The notes: a model not told the origin generated them from the sequence alone. Positions 1 through 8,507 are shown, numbered from the stretch's first letter. The stretch is DNA of 23,278 bases from CAYWNK01 sp964459495 (GCA_964459495.1 CAYWNK010000071.1:1-23278), one strand, 5' to 3'. A program made the numbers and translations.

Positions 1-101
1 TCCTGCGCCTGCCCCCGACCCTCTTCGCCACCTCGTCCCAGCACATGCTCGACGCCGCCGAGAGCCTGATCGACCAACTCGAGGCCCAGTCGCCGCGCTG
101 A
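1..101 (+). CDS. C-terminal fragment of an unidentified protein
   Basis: The frame beginning at base 3 is open for 32 codons and stops with TGA at 99-101. It encodes an acidic, helix-like tail containing LFATSSQHMLDAAESLIDQL. Amphipathic composition and codon choice (mostly C or G in third position) look like real coding sequence, and the stop is followed by a short 45-bp gap before the convergent gene. The start lies outside the window. I do not recognise the family, and no function is proposed. Confidence 0.5.
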   Translation, partial: LRLPPTLFATSSQHMLDAAESLIDQLEAQSPR

Positions 102-146
102 GACTCGATCCTCACCCGCCACCCCACGCGTTGACCCGCGCCTTGC

Positions 147-3100
147 CTAGCGCCCTTGGATCAGCATCGGCGGGGCCTCCCTCTTTGCCTTGGGCTCGGG
201 CAATGGCACCACCAATTCGATGCGGCTGTGACCGCCCGGCGTGATGGGAACGATCGTCCCCTCCCTGTCGCGCACATTCCGGACCATGACCTGATGAACG
301 TGGGCGGGTAGGCCAGTGACGTGAACGGGCCCGGCGGGATCCCAGATGCGGGGTCCCACCCCGTCAAGAAATTGCATCGGGGCATCGAGCTGCTGATCGT
401 CCGTCAGCACAAAGAGCATAGGACTGGGATGGGACTCTGCGTCCGCATTGCTCCACTCCTCCGCATTGGTCGCAACCAACTCAAAGGACGTGAGCCCGAT
501 CGAGTACTCCCCGTCTGCTCGAATGTACTGGGAATCGAGCACGATCGGCTTGCGACCAAAGCTGTCATAGCCGAATCGCGCGAACAGGAGTGCGACCGGT
601 TGGGGTTCCCCTGGCCGAGTTCGAAACTGCCCCTGGTTGTCGCAGTAGACCCAAGGCGTGCTTGGGCCAAAGTAGATGGAGGTCCCGGTGAGTCCATAGA
701 CCGGCAGTACTGCTAGATCGCTGCCCTCCAGGCCAAGCGCCAGGACGCGCCCAGTCAATGGGGCGGCACTGGCCCAACGTGGATCCCAGGGGACCTCGGC
801 GGTTTCGCCCGCGGCCACGTGCACCAGGAATACCGCTTCGAAGTCCGCATCGGAGTGTCCCGTGCTCAACCCGCTGACCTGCCGGCCCCGACCCGCTAAC
901 TGAGTCATCCAGGACTGGGGGCCAACCGCGTAGCTGCCGGGAGACAGACCTAGCGCCTCGAACTCGCCAGGCCTAGCGGACACGGCCGCGGTCGCCCCAT
1001 GCGTGTTTCCAGCGAAGAGTGGAGGGCTGTCTGCTGGAACACCGACAAATCGAATCCCGCTGGACTCCTTGTCGATGTTCAGAGCCACGATCTCGTTGGC
1101 CGCGAGGGTGTCTGCAGCAATCGTGAGGCCATCCTTCACCGCCCCAACGCCAGCTACCCGCAGCTTCCAAGCGGTTCCCGGGTCCCAGGGGTACGCCTCG
1201 GAAATGCCATCCACACCCGTGCGCGATCGAACGCTGATGCCAGGTCCTAGGTCGAGGAAGAAGCTCAGCTCCCGCGGCCGCCCGCGACCATCGACGAATC
1301 GCAGCCGCCGCGCTTCGCCGGGTTCGAGCGCTAGTGTCGTTCCCTTCAGCTCCAAACCGCCAGCGATCGTGTGGATTCGGTAGCCCGGGATAGCAATCCA
1401 GCGCTCCGTCTCTTCCTCCCTAGCGTCCGCAAACCACGTGTGTACGGTGATGTCCCCGCCCACCACCGAATAGGGTGTGTCTGCTGCCGGCCCAAGCCAC
1501 CCGTGGCGATCCTCCAGGTAGCGCAGGTTGCAGTAGGCCGTGCCGTCCACCGGCTCGCCTGTAGCCTTGTTCACGAGCCGGATCCCAACCTCGTGATTGC
1601 TGACCAAGACGGTGACCTGCGTCTCTTCAAGCTGGAGGATCTCTGAGATCTGAAACGACCCCGGCTTGCGCGCGTCAATCGTCCGCGATCCAGCCCGCAT
1701 GCCATCGATCAGGAGACGCGGCTCCCCCTTGCACAGGGTCAGCCGGCCCGCGCCGACGGGCAATGCCGCTTCGCCGTTCCCGTCCGTACGCAGGAACAGA
1801 CTCGCTTCCGCTGCCCCCTGCTGCCAACCCATCGGAAACGCGCGACCGGCGACTGGGTCGCCGGTCGCGCGATCAACAAAGGTGACCGTGCGAGCGAGCC
1901 CGTCGAGGCGCACGACCGCGGTTTCACCTGCACTCACCCGACCAGCCCCCATGCGGCCATCCGGCCCTAGCACCGACACCGTAGCGTCGAAGGCCAGCCG
2001 CACCTTGCACCGTCCATCGACGTCGGTTTCCCCCACAGGAAACGGCTGGTCGAAGGCCCCAGGCCCCGGCCCATGCCCCTGCATGATCTGATCCAGGCTG
2101 CGATGGAGGGAGCAACTGGCACCTGCGATAGGTCGGCCCTGGACATCCACGGCGCGCACCGTTGCCTCGCCTTTCGGAGTGAGCTCGATCACACCGAGAT
2201 CCTGGTGGGCCAGGGGCACCGACAGGGCATCCCTGCCCTCCGCTCGCCGCGCCGGCGGGACCCAGGCAGGCAGGGGAATCTCAAGCGGCTCGAACATCGG
2301 ATGCTTCAGCCGCAGGGTCCCCTCGGACGCCGCCGTCGGCTCGATCAGGAACTTGCCGTCTATCATCGACGCGCGTGTCGAGGTGCTCGCGCCCACCTGC
2401 ACGAGCGCCGGCACCGGCTTTCGCGACGAGACGGAAACCACAGACCCCGTCCATGCTGGACGCGGCCCCGCGCCTGCATTTTGCCCTGGCTCCAACACGG
2501 CGCCAGCCACCACCTGACGTGCGACTTCGGGGCCTCCACCGCTCTCGTCCGACCCCTTCGACACATCCGGTTCCGCCGCTGCACTCGCGACACGGGGCCC
2601 GGTGCCGCCGGCCTCCAACGCAGGAGATCTCCCCCTCGTCGCCATGACAGCGACGCCAACCAAGAAGACGGCCGCAACGGCAAGGACGATCGTTTTCCAC
2701 ATGGCGAGGGTCAGCAGGGAGGAGGTGCTCGATGCCGCCACGCCCAACGGCGCAGCGTGGTCTGCCTGGGCCAGCGGTAGAATCGCGCTCAGCCAGCTTG
2801 GACCGTCCGTTGGCTCACCGCCGGACCGGCGCTGCAGCTCATCCTTCAGCAGGCTGAGGCCGCGATGCAGGCGCGACTTGACCGTGGGAACCGGGCTCTC
2901 GGTGGCCTCCGCGATCTCCCGAACCGACATGTCGTCCTGGTAGCGCAGGACCAGTACCGTGCGCTGCGCATCCGGCAGGGACATGAGTGCCCCATGGAGC
3001 AGCTGCTGGCGCTCGAGCCGCTGGGCGATCCCGTCCGGGCTGTCGACACGGCTGGGAAGAGTTCCCATGGTCTCAGGATCCACGGCCTGTGAGCGGCGGG

Positions 3101-3365
3101 AGGCGCGGACGCGGTCGATTCTGGTGTTGCGCAGGACCGTCGAGAGCCAGCCGCGCAGACCTTCCGGCGGCAAGGACTCCAGGCGCATCCGCCGGCCGCC
3201 GCTAGCCTTGCTGCGCACGTGCGTCAGTGCTGCGGCAACTGTGTCCTGAACCAGATCGTCCGCGATGTTCTCGTCTTGCACGATAGCCCTGGCCAGGCGC
3301 TGGAGGAAGGGTTCCTGCAGCGCCAGGGCTGCTTCGAGGGGCTGGCTAGGGCGGGATGTGGACAT
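147..3365 (-). CDS. Membrane-tethered ECF sigma factor with large ectodomain (paralogue A)
   Basis: The product is 1072 residues. Residues about 18-90 are sigma-70 region 2 (DDLVQDTVAAAL, then GWLSTVLRNTRIDRVR), and about 118-178 are region 4 with the helix-turn-helix (LPDAQRTVLVLRYQDDMSV, then IAEATESPVPTVKSRLHRGL). A linker with WLSAILPLA leads to one hydrophobic helix at about 224-242. An Ala/Gly/Pro-rich spacer follows, then about 800 residues of beta-rich sequence, starting with a carboxypeptidase-regulatory-like segment near 308-385 (KPVPALVQVG, DGKFLI). I infer that the sigma domain is cytoplasmic and the rest extracytoplasmic. The ATG at 3365 was chosen because sigma homology and alignment with the upstream paralogue begin there; the frame stays open 207 codons further, but that stretch is low-complexity shadow sequence over the neighbour's 3' end. 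No separate anti-sigma gene is adjacent. The sigma call is firm; the ectodomain ligand is unknown. Confidence 0.9.
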   Translation of the reverse strand: MSTSRPSQPLEAALALQEPFLQRLARAIVQDENIADDLVQDTVAAALTHVRSKASGGRRMRLESLPPEGLRGWLSTVLRNTRIDRVRASRRSQAVDPETMGTLPSRVDSPDGIAQRLERQQLLHGALMSLPDAQRTVLVLRYQDDMSVREIAEATESPVPTVKSRLHRGLSLLKDELQRRSGGEPTDGPSWLSAILPLAQADHAAPLGVAASSTSSLLTLAMWKTIVLAVAAVFLVGVAVMATRGRSPALEAGGTGPRVASAAAEPDVSKGSDESGGGPEVARQVVAGAVLEPGQNAGAGPRPAWTGSVVSVSSRKPVPALVQVGASTSTRASMIDGKFLIEPTAASEGTLRLKHPMFEPLEIPLPAWVPPARRAEGRDALSVPLAHQDLGVIELTPKGEATVRAVDVQGRPIAGASCSLHRSLDQIMQGHGPGPGAFDQPFPVGETDVDGRCKVRLAFDATVSVLGPDGRMGAGRVSAGETAVVRLDGLARTVTFVDRATGDPVAGRAFPMGWQQGAAEASLFLRTDGNGEAALPVGAGRLTLCKGEPRLLIDGMRAGSRTIDARKPGSFQISEILQLEETQVTVLVSNHEVGIRLVNKATGEPVDGTAYCNLRYLEDRHGWLGPAADTPYSVVGGDITVHTWFADAREEETERWIAIPGYRIHTIAGGLELKGTTLALEPGEARRLRFVDGRGRPRELSFFLDLGPGISVRSRTGVDGISEAYPWDPGTAWKLRVAGVGAVKDGLTIAADTLAANEIVALNIDKESSGIRFVGVPADSPPLFAGNTHGATAAVSARPGEFEALGLSPGSYAVGPQSWMTQLAGRGRQVSGLSTGHSDADFEAVFLVHVAAGETAEVPWDPRWASAAPLTGRVLALGLEGSDLAVLPVYGLTGTSIYFGPSTPWVYCDNQGQFRTRPGEPQPVALLFARFGYDSFGRKPIVLDSQYIRADGEYSIGLTSFELVATNAEEWSNADAESHPSPMLFVLTDDQQLDAPMQFLDGVGPRIWDPAGPVHVTGLPAHVHQVMVRNVRDREGTIVPITPGGHSRIELVVPLPEPKAKREAPPMLIQGR

Positions 3366-3477
3366 GGCGTTCGCTGGATCACCCCCAGAACGAACGGGAC
3401 CGAAAAACGGATGACGCCACCGCCCCAATTTGCTGGACGGCCCTGCATTGCGCCAGTCCGGCGCCCCCTGCCGCCGT

Positions 3478-6400
3478 CTACCGGCTGGGCAGCGGGATCG
3501 GGATCTCGATCCGCTTCCTGTCCCCCGGCGTGAGGGGCACCACGATGTCGGGCGCCTCCTCGGCATAGGTGAGCAGCAGCTCGTGGATGTGGCTGGGTAG
3601 GCCCTCCACGACCAGGGCTTCGGCAGGGTTCCAGCGGATGTCCGCAGCGCCGTGGGCGATGTCCATCGGAGCTCCGAGGGCGCCGAAGTCTCCGATGTGC
3701 GCGACCGTCGGCCGGTCCCCCCACAGCACGTCGGGGCCCGCCCACTCTGCCGCGTTGGTGGCGACCAGCTCATACGAGGTGAGCGCGATGGAGTACTCGC
3801 CGTCGGCACGTACGGGCTGGGAGTCGAGAACCACGGGCCGCCTGCCGAAGACGTCGTGGTCGAAGCGGGCAAAGAGGAACGCGCTGGGCTCGGGGTCACC
3901 GGATCGAGTGCGGAATCGGCCCTCCCCGTCGCAGTAGATCCACCCGCTTTCGCCTCCGATGAGCATCGAAGCCCCCGTGCCGCCATAGATCGGCAGGACC
4001 GCGAAGCCCTTCACCTCGACCGCGTTGCTGCGCACGTGTCCCCACAAGGGTTCACTCGCCACCCAACGGGGGTCCCACTCCACTCGGGCGATCTCCCCTG
4101 CACGAACGGTCACCACGAAGTCCGCGCGGGGTGCGCTGGCGTCTTCGGCCAGGCTTTCGCCGGGCCCCGTGGAGCGCAGCCGGTTGATCATCTGGGTCGC
4201 CCAGGGCAGCGGACCCACCGTGTAGTCCCCAGGTGCAAGACCCTCGAAGTCGAGCGTTCCCGTCCCCGCCCCATGCGCCTGTTCCGGCCCATCCGCGGAC
4301 ACGACGAAGACCGGCTCGCTGCCATCGGGAACACCAACGACGCGAATGCCACCCGCCGGCCGCTCGTCCCGCAGCGTGACGATCTCCTGGCTCTCCAGCA
4401 GGGAAGCCGGCACCTGGTACCCATCCTCCTCGGTCCCCAGGCCGGTGGCCCAGACGCGCCACGAGAGGCTCGGGTCCCAGGGCAGCGGCTCCGTCCGCCC
4501 GTCTGGCCCGGTTCGCGTCCGAATGCGAACGCCCTCCATCAGCTCCAGCAGCACCGAGGTTGCCCGCGGCCGTCCAAGGGCGTCGACCAGCCGCAGCTGC
4601 CGCGACCCACCGGGCTCCAGCGCGATCGGTACGCCCCGCAGGTCGACCTCCGAGCGGATCGTCTGCACCCGGTATCCGGCAACCGCGATCCAGCGCTCCC
4701 CAATCGTGGAACCTCCCTTGGGGGCAGGCTTCACAAACCAACCGTGGGTCGTCAGCAGGCCCGCCGCGATGGGATAGGACGCCTCCGCCACCGATCCCGT
4801 CCAGCCCTGGCCCGACTCCCCCCTGCGCCTCAGCTGCCAGTGGGCCGCGCCATCGATGGGCTCGGTCGTGATCGCGTCAAAGAGCTCGAGGCCCGCTTCG
4901 TGGCTACCGGCGCTGAGCGTGAGCAGCACTTCGTCCGCTTTCACGTCGTCGGACACGAGCGCCGCTCGCGCCCCGAGATCCGCCGTCTTGCGGTCCCCAA
5001 CGCCCAAGCTCCCAAGCATCAGGCGCGGCTCGCTCTTGCCAAACACCAGGCGGCCCGCCCCCACCGGGAGCACGGCACGACCCCGCTCGTCGGTCCATAG
5101 GAAGAGACTGCATTCCCGCGAGCCCCGCTGCCAGCCCAGGGGAAACGCGCGCCCAGCCACAGGTTCGCCCGATTCATGGTCCGTCACCACAAGCTCCCGG
5201 GCGGGCCCGTCCAGCTTGACTCGCGTGCTCTCCCCGGAGCTGACGCTGGCCGCGCCCATCCGGCCCCCCGCGTCGAGAACCGTAAACGTCGCGGCATACG
5301 CGAGGCGGAAGCGCACCAGGCCTTCCTCGTCCGTCACGCCGACCGGCCGCTCCCTGTCATGCTCGCCGGGACCGGGACCGTTCCCCTCCATGATGCGTCC
5401 CAACCCGCGATGCAGAGTGCAGCGTGCGCCGGCGACCGGCAGACCCTGTCCGTTCACCACGCGGACCTCGCTGGAGTCCTTTGGCACGAGTTCGATCGAG
5501 CCCAGATCCAACTCCAGGGGCATCGCGCCGGCCTTGGCAGCACCCCCTTCCCACGCCGGAACCGAGATCTCAAGCGTCTCGAAGCGGGGATGGACCACCT
5601 TCAGCATCGATCCCTCCGGCGCCCCCTGCGCGAGCAGAAACCCGCCCCCCGCGACCGAAGCCCGCGTCGACTCGCCAGCGGCCTGCACGAGGGCCGGCAC
5701 GGGCTGGCCGGACATCGCGGAGACCACCTGCCCACTCAACGCAGGGAGCGTGACGGGCACGGACGCGCTGGCTGCCTTCCCGCTCCCACTCCCAGCCACC
5801 TGCTCGCGACCGACTTCCGTGCCTGCGGCGACCGCTGCCGACAGGCTGGGCTCCCCATCCACCCCCGCATCCCCCAGGCCGGCCGCAGCGGTCTCTGCCG
5901 CGGGAGAAAGCGCCGGCTCACTGGTCCCCTCCCACACGAGCACTCCGGCTCCCACGAGAAGAACGGCAAGGACGACGAGGGTCAGGGGCTTCCACATAGC
6001 GAAACTCAAGAGGGACAGGGTCGACGGCGCGGAGAGCGCGAGCGCTGCTCCCCCCCGCGGAAAGGCCAGGGGGACAACAGCGGTGAGCCAGTCGAAACCG
6101 GGCTCGTCCGCGCCCTTCGAGCGGCGTTCGAGTTCAGCCTTGAGCAGATCCAGGCCGCGCCGGAGCCGTGACTTGGTGGTCGGCAGCGGGCAGCCGGTGG
6201 CCTCCGCAATCTGCGTGGGCGTCAGCCCGTCTTGGTAGCGCAGCACCAGAGCCGTGCGCGAGGTCTCCGGCAGGGCCATCAAAGCCCCGTGCAGGAACTG
6301 CTGGCGCTCGAGCCGCTGCGCAATCTCGTCCGGGCTATCGATCGATCCGGCCAAAGAGCCGAGGACCTCGCCCACCGGCTCCATCGCATCCGCTGCACGC

Positions 6401-6657
6401 GCGCGATCGATCGAGGTGTTGCGCAGCACCGTCGACAGCCAGCCGCGCAGCCGCCCAGGGGACAGCGCCTCCAGGCTGGCGCGCCGGCCGGGGCCGTCCT
6501 TGCTGCTCACGTGGCTCAGGGCAGCGGCCACGGTGTCCTGGACGAGGTCAGCCGCCCGGTGCTCATCCTGGACAAGCGCCTTCGCCAAACGCTGCAGGAA
6601 GGGCTCCTGTTGGACCAGGGACGCTTCGAGGGACGGCTGGGAGCGGGACTTGTGCAT
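3478..6657 (-). CDS. Membrane-tethered ECF sigma factor with large ectodomain (paralogue B)
   Basis: This 1059-residue protein has the same architecture as its downstream neighbour and aligns with it along its whole length. Region 2 (AADLVQDTVAAAL, GWLSTVLRNTSIDRARA) covers about 18-90, and region 4 (LPETSRTALVLRYQDGLTP, IAEATGCPLPTTKSRLRRGL) about 118-178. The conserved WLTAVVPLA linker follows, with a membrane helix at about 222-241 (LTLVVLAVLLVGAGVLV). The ectodomain shares islands with paralogue A: LHRGL-RIM-GNGPGPG, WIAVAGYR, and near residue 930 FARF-D-FGRRPVVLDSQ followed by RADGEYSI. The ATG at 6657 gives the same N-terminal start as paralogue A. It lies 112 bp upstream of A in the same direction, so both could be co-transcribed, and it diverges from the FG-GAP gene. 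This looks like an old tandem duplication. Confidence 0.9.
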   Translation of the reverse strand: MHKSRSQPSLEASLVQQEPFLQRLAKALVQDEHRAADLVQDTVAAALSHVSSKDGPGRRASLEALSPGRLRGWLSTVLRNTSIDRARAADAMEPVGEVLGSLAGSIDSPDEIAQRLERQQFLHGALMALPETSRTALVLRYQDGLTPTQIAEATGCPLPTTKSRLRRGLDLLKAELERRSKGADEPGFDWLTAVVPLAFPRGGAALALSAPSTLSLLSFAMWKPLTLVVLAVLLVGAGVLVWEGTSEPALSPAAETAAAGLGDAGVDGEPSLSAAVAAGTEVGREQVAGSGSGKAASASVPVTLPALSGQVVSAMSGQPVPALVQAAGESTRASVAGGGFLLAQGAPEGSMLKVVHPRFETLEISVPAWEGGAAKAGAMPLELDLGSIELVPKDSSEVRVVNGQGLPVAGARCTLHRGLGRIMEGNGPGPGEHDRERPVGVTDEEGLVRFRLAYAATFTVLDAGGRMGAASVSSGESTRVKLDGPARELVVTDHESGEPVAGRAFPLGWQRGSRECSLFLWTDERGRAVLPVGAGRLVFGKSEPRLMLGSLGVGDRKTADLGARAALVSDDVKADEVLLTLSAGSHEAGLELFDAITTEPIDGAAHWQLRRRGESGQGWTGSVAEASYPIAAGLLTTHGWFVKPAPKGGSTIGERWIAVAGYRVQTIRSEVDLRGVPIALEPGGSRQLRLVDALGRPRATSVLLELMEGVRIRTRTGPDGRTEPLPWDPSLSWRVWATGLGTEEDGYQVPASLLESQEIVTLRDERPAGGIRVVGVPDGSEPVFVVSADGPEQAHGAGTGTLDFEGLAPGDYTVGPLPWATQMINRLRSTGPGESLAEDASAPRADFVVTVRAGEIARVEWDPRWVASEPLWGHVRSNAVEVKGFAVLPIYGGTGASMLIGGESGWIYCDGEGRFRTRSGDPEPSAFLFARFDHDVFGRRPVVLDSQPVRADGEYSIALTSYELVATNAAEWAGPDVLWGDRPTVAHIGDFGALGAPMDIAHGAADIRWNPAEALVVEGLPSHIHELLLTYAEEAPDIVVPLTPGDRKRIEIPIPLPSR

Positions 6658-6907
6658 GGGAACACCGGACTAGACGGGTCCCGGCAACGCGAGCATGACG
6701 CGAACTCTGAGGTTTTTTTGAAGGGGCCTCCGCGTCACTCGGCACCCGGGCTCCACCCAGCTGCCACGCCGAACGAGCCGCCGTTACGCAAATTCCTAGG
6801 AATCCCCTTTTTCGCCAACCAACGCGCTGAACGGAACGTCCGCCTCGAAGGCTCGAAGTTGTTCGCCTTGCTCCATATCGCTGCCGCCCCTCCGCCCCTG
6901 GGGAACC

Positions 6908-6925
6908 TCGGTGGACGTCCACCGA
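6908..6925. promoter_or_regulatory. Perfect 18-bp palindrome, candidate operator
   Basis: TCGGTGGACGTCCACCGA is fully self-complementary with no spacer, centred 47 bp upstream of the FG-GAP start codon. A gap-free palindrome suits a dimeric DNA-binding protein better than an RNA hairpin. Its placement in a divergent promoter region supports an operator role. The protein that would bind is unknown. Confidence 0.4.
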
Positions 6926-6935
6926 TTTCCCTTCC

Positions 6936-6945
6936 GCCAATCGGC
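6936..6945 (+). promoter_or_regulatory. GCCAATCGGC leader box, copy 1
   Basis: The ten bases GCCAATCGGC lie 18 nt before the ATG of the FG-GAP gene, after a pyrimidine-rich stretch. The identical decamer occurs 17 nt before the ATG at 13640, the other gene whose product carries the same C-terminal domain. It could be a transcript-leader or promoter element; its function is unknown. Confidence 0.3.
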
Positions 6946-6963
6946 ATCAAAACCAAGAGCACA

Positions 6964-8481
6964 ATGCGTTTCGTTCTACACACAGCACTGCCCCTTCTCC
7001 TCGCGCCGGCCGCCGTCGCCCAGTTCGCGCCAAGTCAGATCATCGGTTCCGTAGACGGAGCCATCAGCACCCGCACCATGGACGTCAACGGTGACGGCCG
7101 TACCGACGTCGTCATCGGCAGCTTCTTCGGCGCCTTCTGGTTGGAGAACCTCGGAGGGGCCGGATTCGGCTCCGTCCAGACCATCGCCAACGGCTACAGC
7201 GACGTCCGCGGTGTCCGGCTCGCCGACATCGACGAAGACGGCGACCTGGATCCCTTCCTGTCTGCGGCCAGCAACGACGTGGTCGTTTGGTTTGAGAATC
7301 TCGGCGGAGGCGCCTTCGGGCCCGAACAGCCAGTCGCCGCCATCGATGGCGCCTTTGCTGCAGAGGCCGGCGATTTGAACGGCGATGGACACCTCGACAT
7401 GCTTGTCGCGGGCTACAACGCGGACACGGTCGCCTGGTACTCGGGTGATGGCCTGGGCGGCTTCCAGTTCGTAGCGAACCTTGCCACGGGATTCGACGGA
7501 GCTCGAGATGTGGCCCTGACCGATGTGGACGGCGACGGCGACCTGGACGCCATCGCCGGCGCAGAATTCGACGATCGCATCGACTGGTTCCGCAACGATG
7601 GTGCTGGCAGTTTCAGCGCCCCGATCCTGTTGACCACAGGAACGAACGGCTTCTCGTCGCTCAGCATCGCCGACCTCGACGGTGACGGGCGCGAAGACGT
7701 GCTCAGTACGTCCTTCGAAGACGACAAGCTCGCCTGGTACCGCAACACCGGCAACGGCTTCGGAACCCAGCAGCTCATCTCGAACCTATCCGCCGACCCA
7801 TTCGATACGACGGCGGCGGACCTCGACTACGACGGCGTTCAAGACGTCATCGTGGCGAACAGGACCGGCGACTCCATCGCCTGGCACAAGGGCTTCGGCA
7901 TGGGCTTCTTCGGCCAGGCCCAGGTCCTCGGCAGCGGTTCCCAGCACAACGGGGCCAGCAGCGTGTGGGTCAGCGACCTGGACTCCGACGGGGACCGTGA
8001 CGTGATCGGGGGCATCTTCTTCTCCGACCGCGTGATGTGGTACGAGTCCATCGCCGAGCTGGGTGCGGTCTATTGCGCCGGCGAGGCCAACTCGACCGGC
8101 ATGCCCGGCCGTATCGCCGTCACCGGCTCCCCGAACGCCGCCGACAACAGCGTCGCACTGAACGCAGAAGACCTGCCCCTCACCCAGTTTGGCTTCTTCG
8201 TCACCAGCACCACCCAGGGCTTTGTCGCCAACCCTGGCGGCAGTCAAGGCAACCTCTGCCTCGCCGGCGCCATCGGGCGCTACAACCGCGCAGGCGAAGT
8301 ACTCTTCACCGGAATCTTCGGCACCATGTTGCTGCCGATCGATTTGACCGACACTCCCCTGCCCCTGGGCACGACCTCGGTCATGGCTGGCGAAACGCGC
8401 AACTACCAGGCCTGGTACCGTGACAGCAACCCGGGATCGACCTCGAACTTCACCGACGCGGTCAGCGTCACCTGGCAATAG
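6964..8481 (+). CDS. Secreted FG-GAP/VCBS-repeat protein with planctomycete-type C-terminal domain
   Basis: The product is 505 residues. It begins with a signal peptide (hydrophobic core LPLLLAPAAVA, likely cleavage after AVA before Gln20). Residues about 35-365 hold about seven FG-GAP/VCBS repeats, with acidic loops of the calcium-binding type (DVNGDGRTD, DIDEDGDLD, DLNGDGHLD, DVDGDGDLD, DLDGDGRED, DLDYDGVQD, DLDSDGDRD), each followed by a W-hydrophobic strand such as VAWY or VVWF. This predicts a seven-bladed propeller outside the cell. Residues 370-505 form a separate domain starting YCAG, with GSQGNLC and ending WYRDSNPGSTSN. The ATG at 6964 was chosen because it directly precedes the signal peptide; the longer frame upstream lacks coding character. 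Known roles of such repeats are adhesion or ligand binding; the ligand here is unknown. Confidence 0.88.
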   Translation: MRFVLHTALPLLLAPAAVAQFAPSQIIGSVDGAISTRTMDVNGDGRTDVVIGSFFGAFWLENLGGAGFGSVQTIANGYSDVRGVRLADIDEDGDLDPFLSAASNDVVVWFENLGGGAFGPEQPVAAIDGAFAAEAGDLNGDGHLDMLVAGYNADTVAWYSGDGLGGFQFVANLATGFDGARDVALTDVDGDGDLDAIAGAEFDDRIDWFRNDGAGSFSAPILLTTGTNGFSSLSIADLDGDGREDVLSTSFEDDKLAWYRNTGNGFGTQQLISNLSADPFDTTAADLDYDGVQDVIVANRTGDSIAWHKGFGMGFFGQAQVLGSGSQHNGASSVWVSDLDSDGDRDVIGGIFFSDRVMWYESIAELGAVYCAGEANSTGMPGRIAVTGSPNAADNSVALNAEDLPLTQFGFFVTSTTQGFVANPGGSQGNLCLAGAIGRYNRAGEVLFTGIFGTMLLPIDLTDTPLPLGTTSVMAGETRNYQAWYRDSNPGSTSNFTDAVSVTWQ

Positions 8482-8507
8482 GTCTAGGCCTCGCCAAGGA
8501 CAGGCCT

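Larger units (their letters stand above)
6658..6963. promoter_or_regulatory. Divergent intergenic region between sigma paralogue B and the FG-GAP gene
   Basis: These 306 bp hold no convincing gene; the plus-strand frame is open across it but reads as compositionally biased filler. They must carry the promoters of both divergent genes. Visible elements are a 12-bp palindrome ATTCCTAGGAAT (6792-6803), two GGAAC pentamers on the plus strand (6833-6837 and 6902-6906) resembling ECF -35 cores, an 18-bp perfect palindrome (6908-6925), and a GCCAATCGGC leader box (6936-6945). I could not assign a -10/-35 pair with confidence. Confidence 0.5.

Noticed and set aside
3450..3464. Small GC hairpin (GCGCC-AGTCC-GGCGC) between the two sigma genes
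   Set aside because: A 5-bp stem without a U-tract in GC-rich DNA is too weak to call a terminator.
3366..3986. 207-codon N-terminal extension of sigma paralogue A
   Set aside because: It is low-complexity Ser/Pro/Arg/Thr sequence lying antisense-frame over the 3' end of the neighbouring gene on the same strand. The paralogue starts at the equivalent of the ATG at 3365.
3652..6238. Long plus-strand open frames (482 and 460 codons) inside sigma paralogue B
   Set aside because: Arg/Pro/Ala-rich sequence with no family pattern, opposite a gene with clear domains. This is typical of high-GC antisense shadows.
6232..6963. N-terminal extension of the FG-GAP protein
   Set aside because: The frame is open but overlaps the 5' end of the divergent sigma gene and would bury the signal peptide that starts at 6964.
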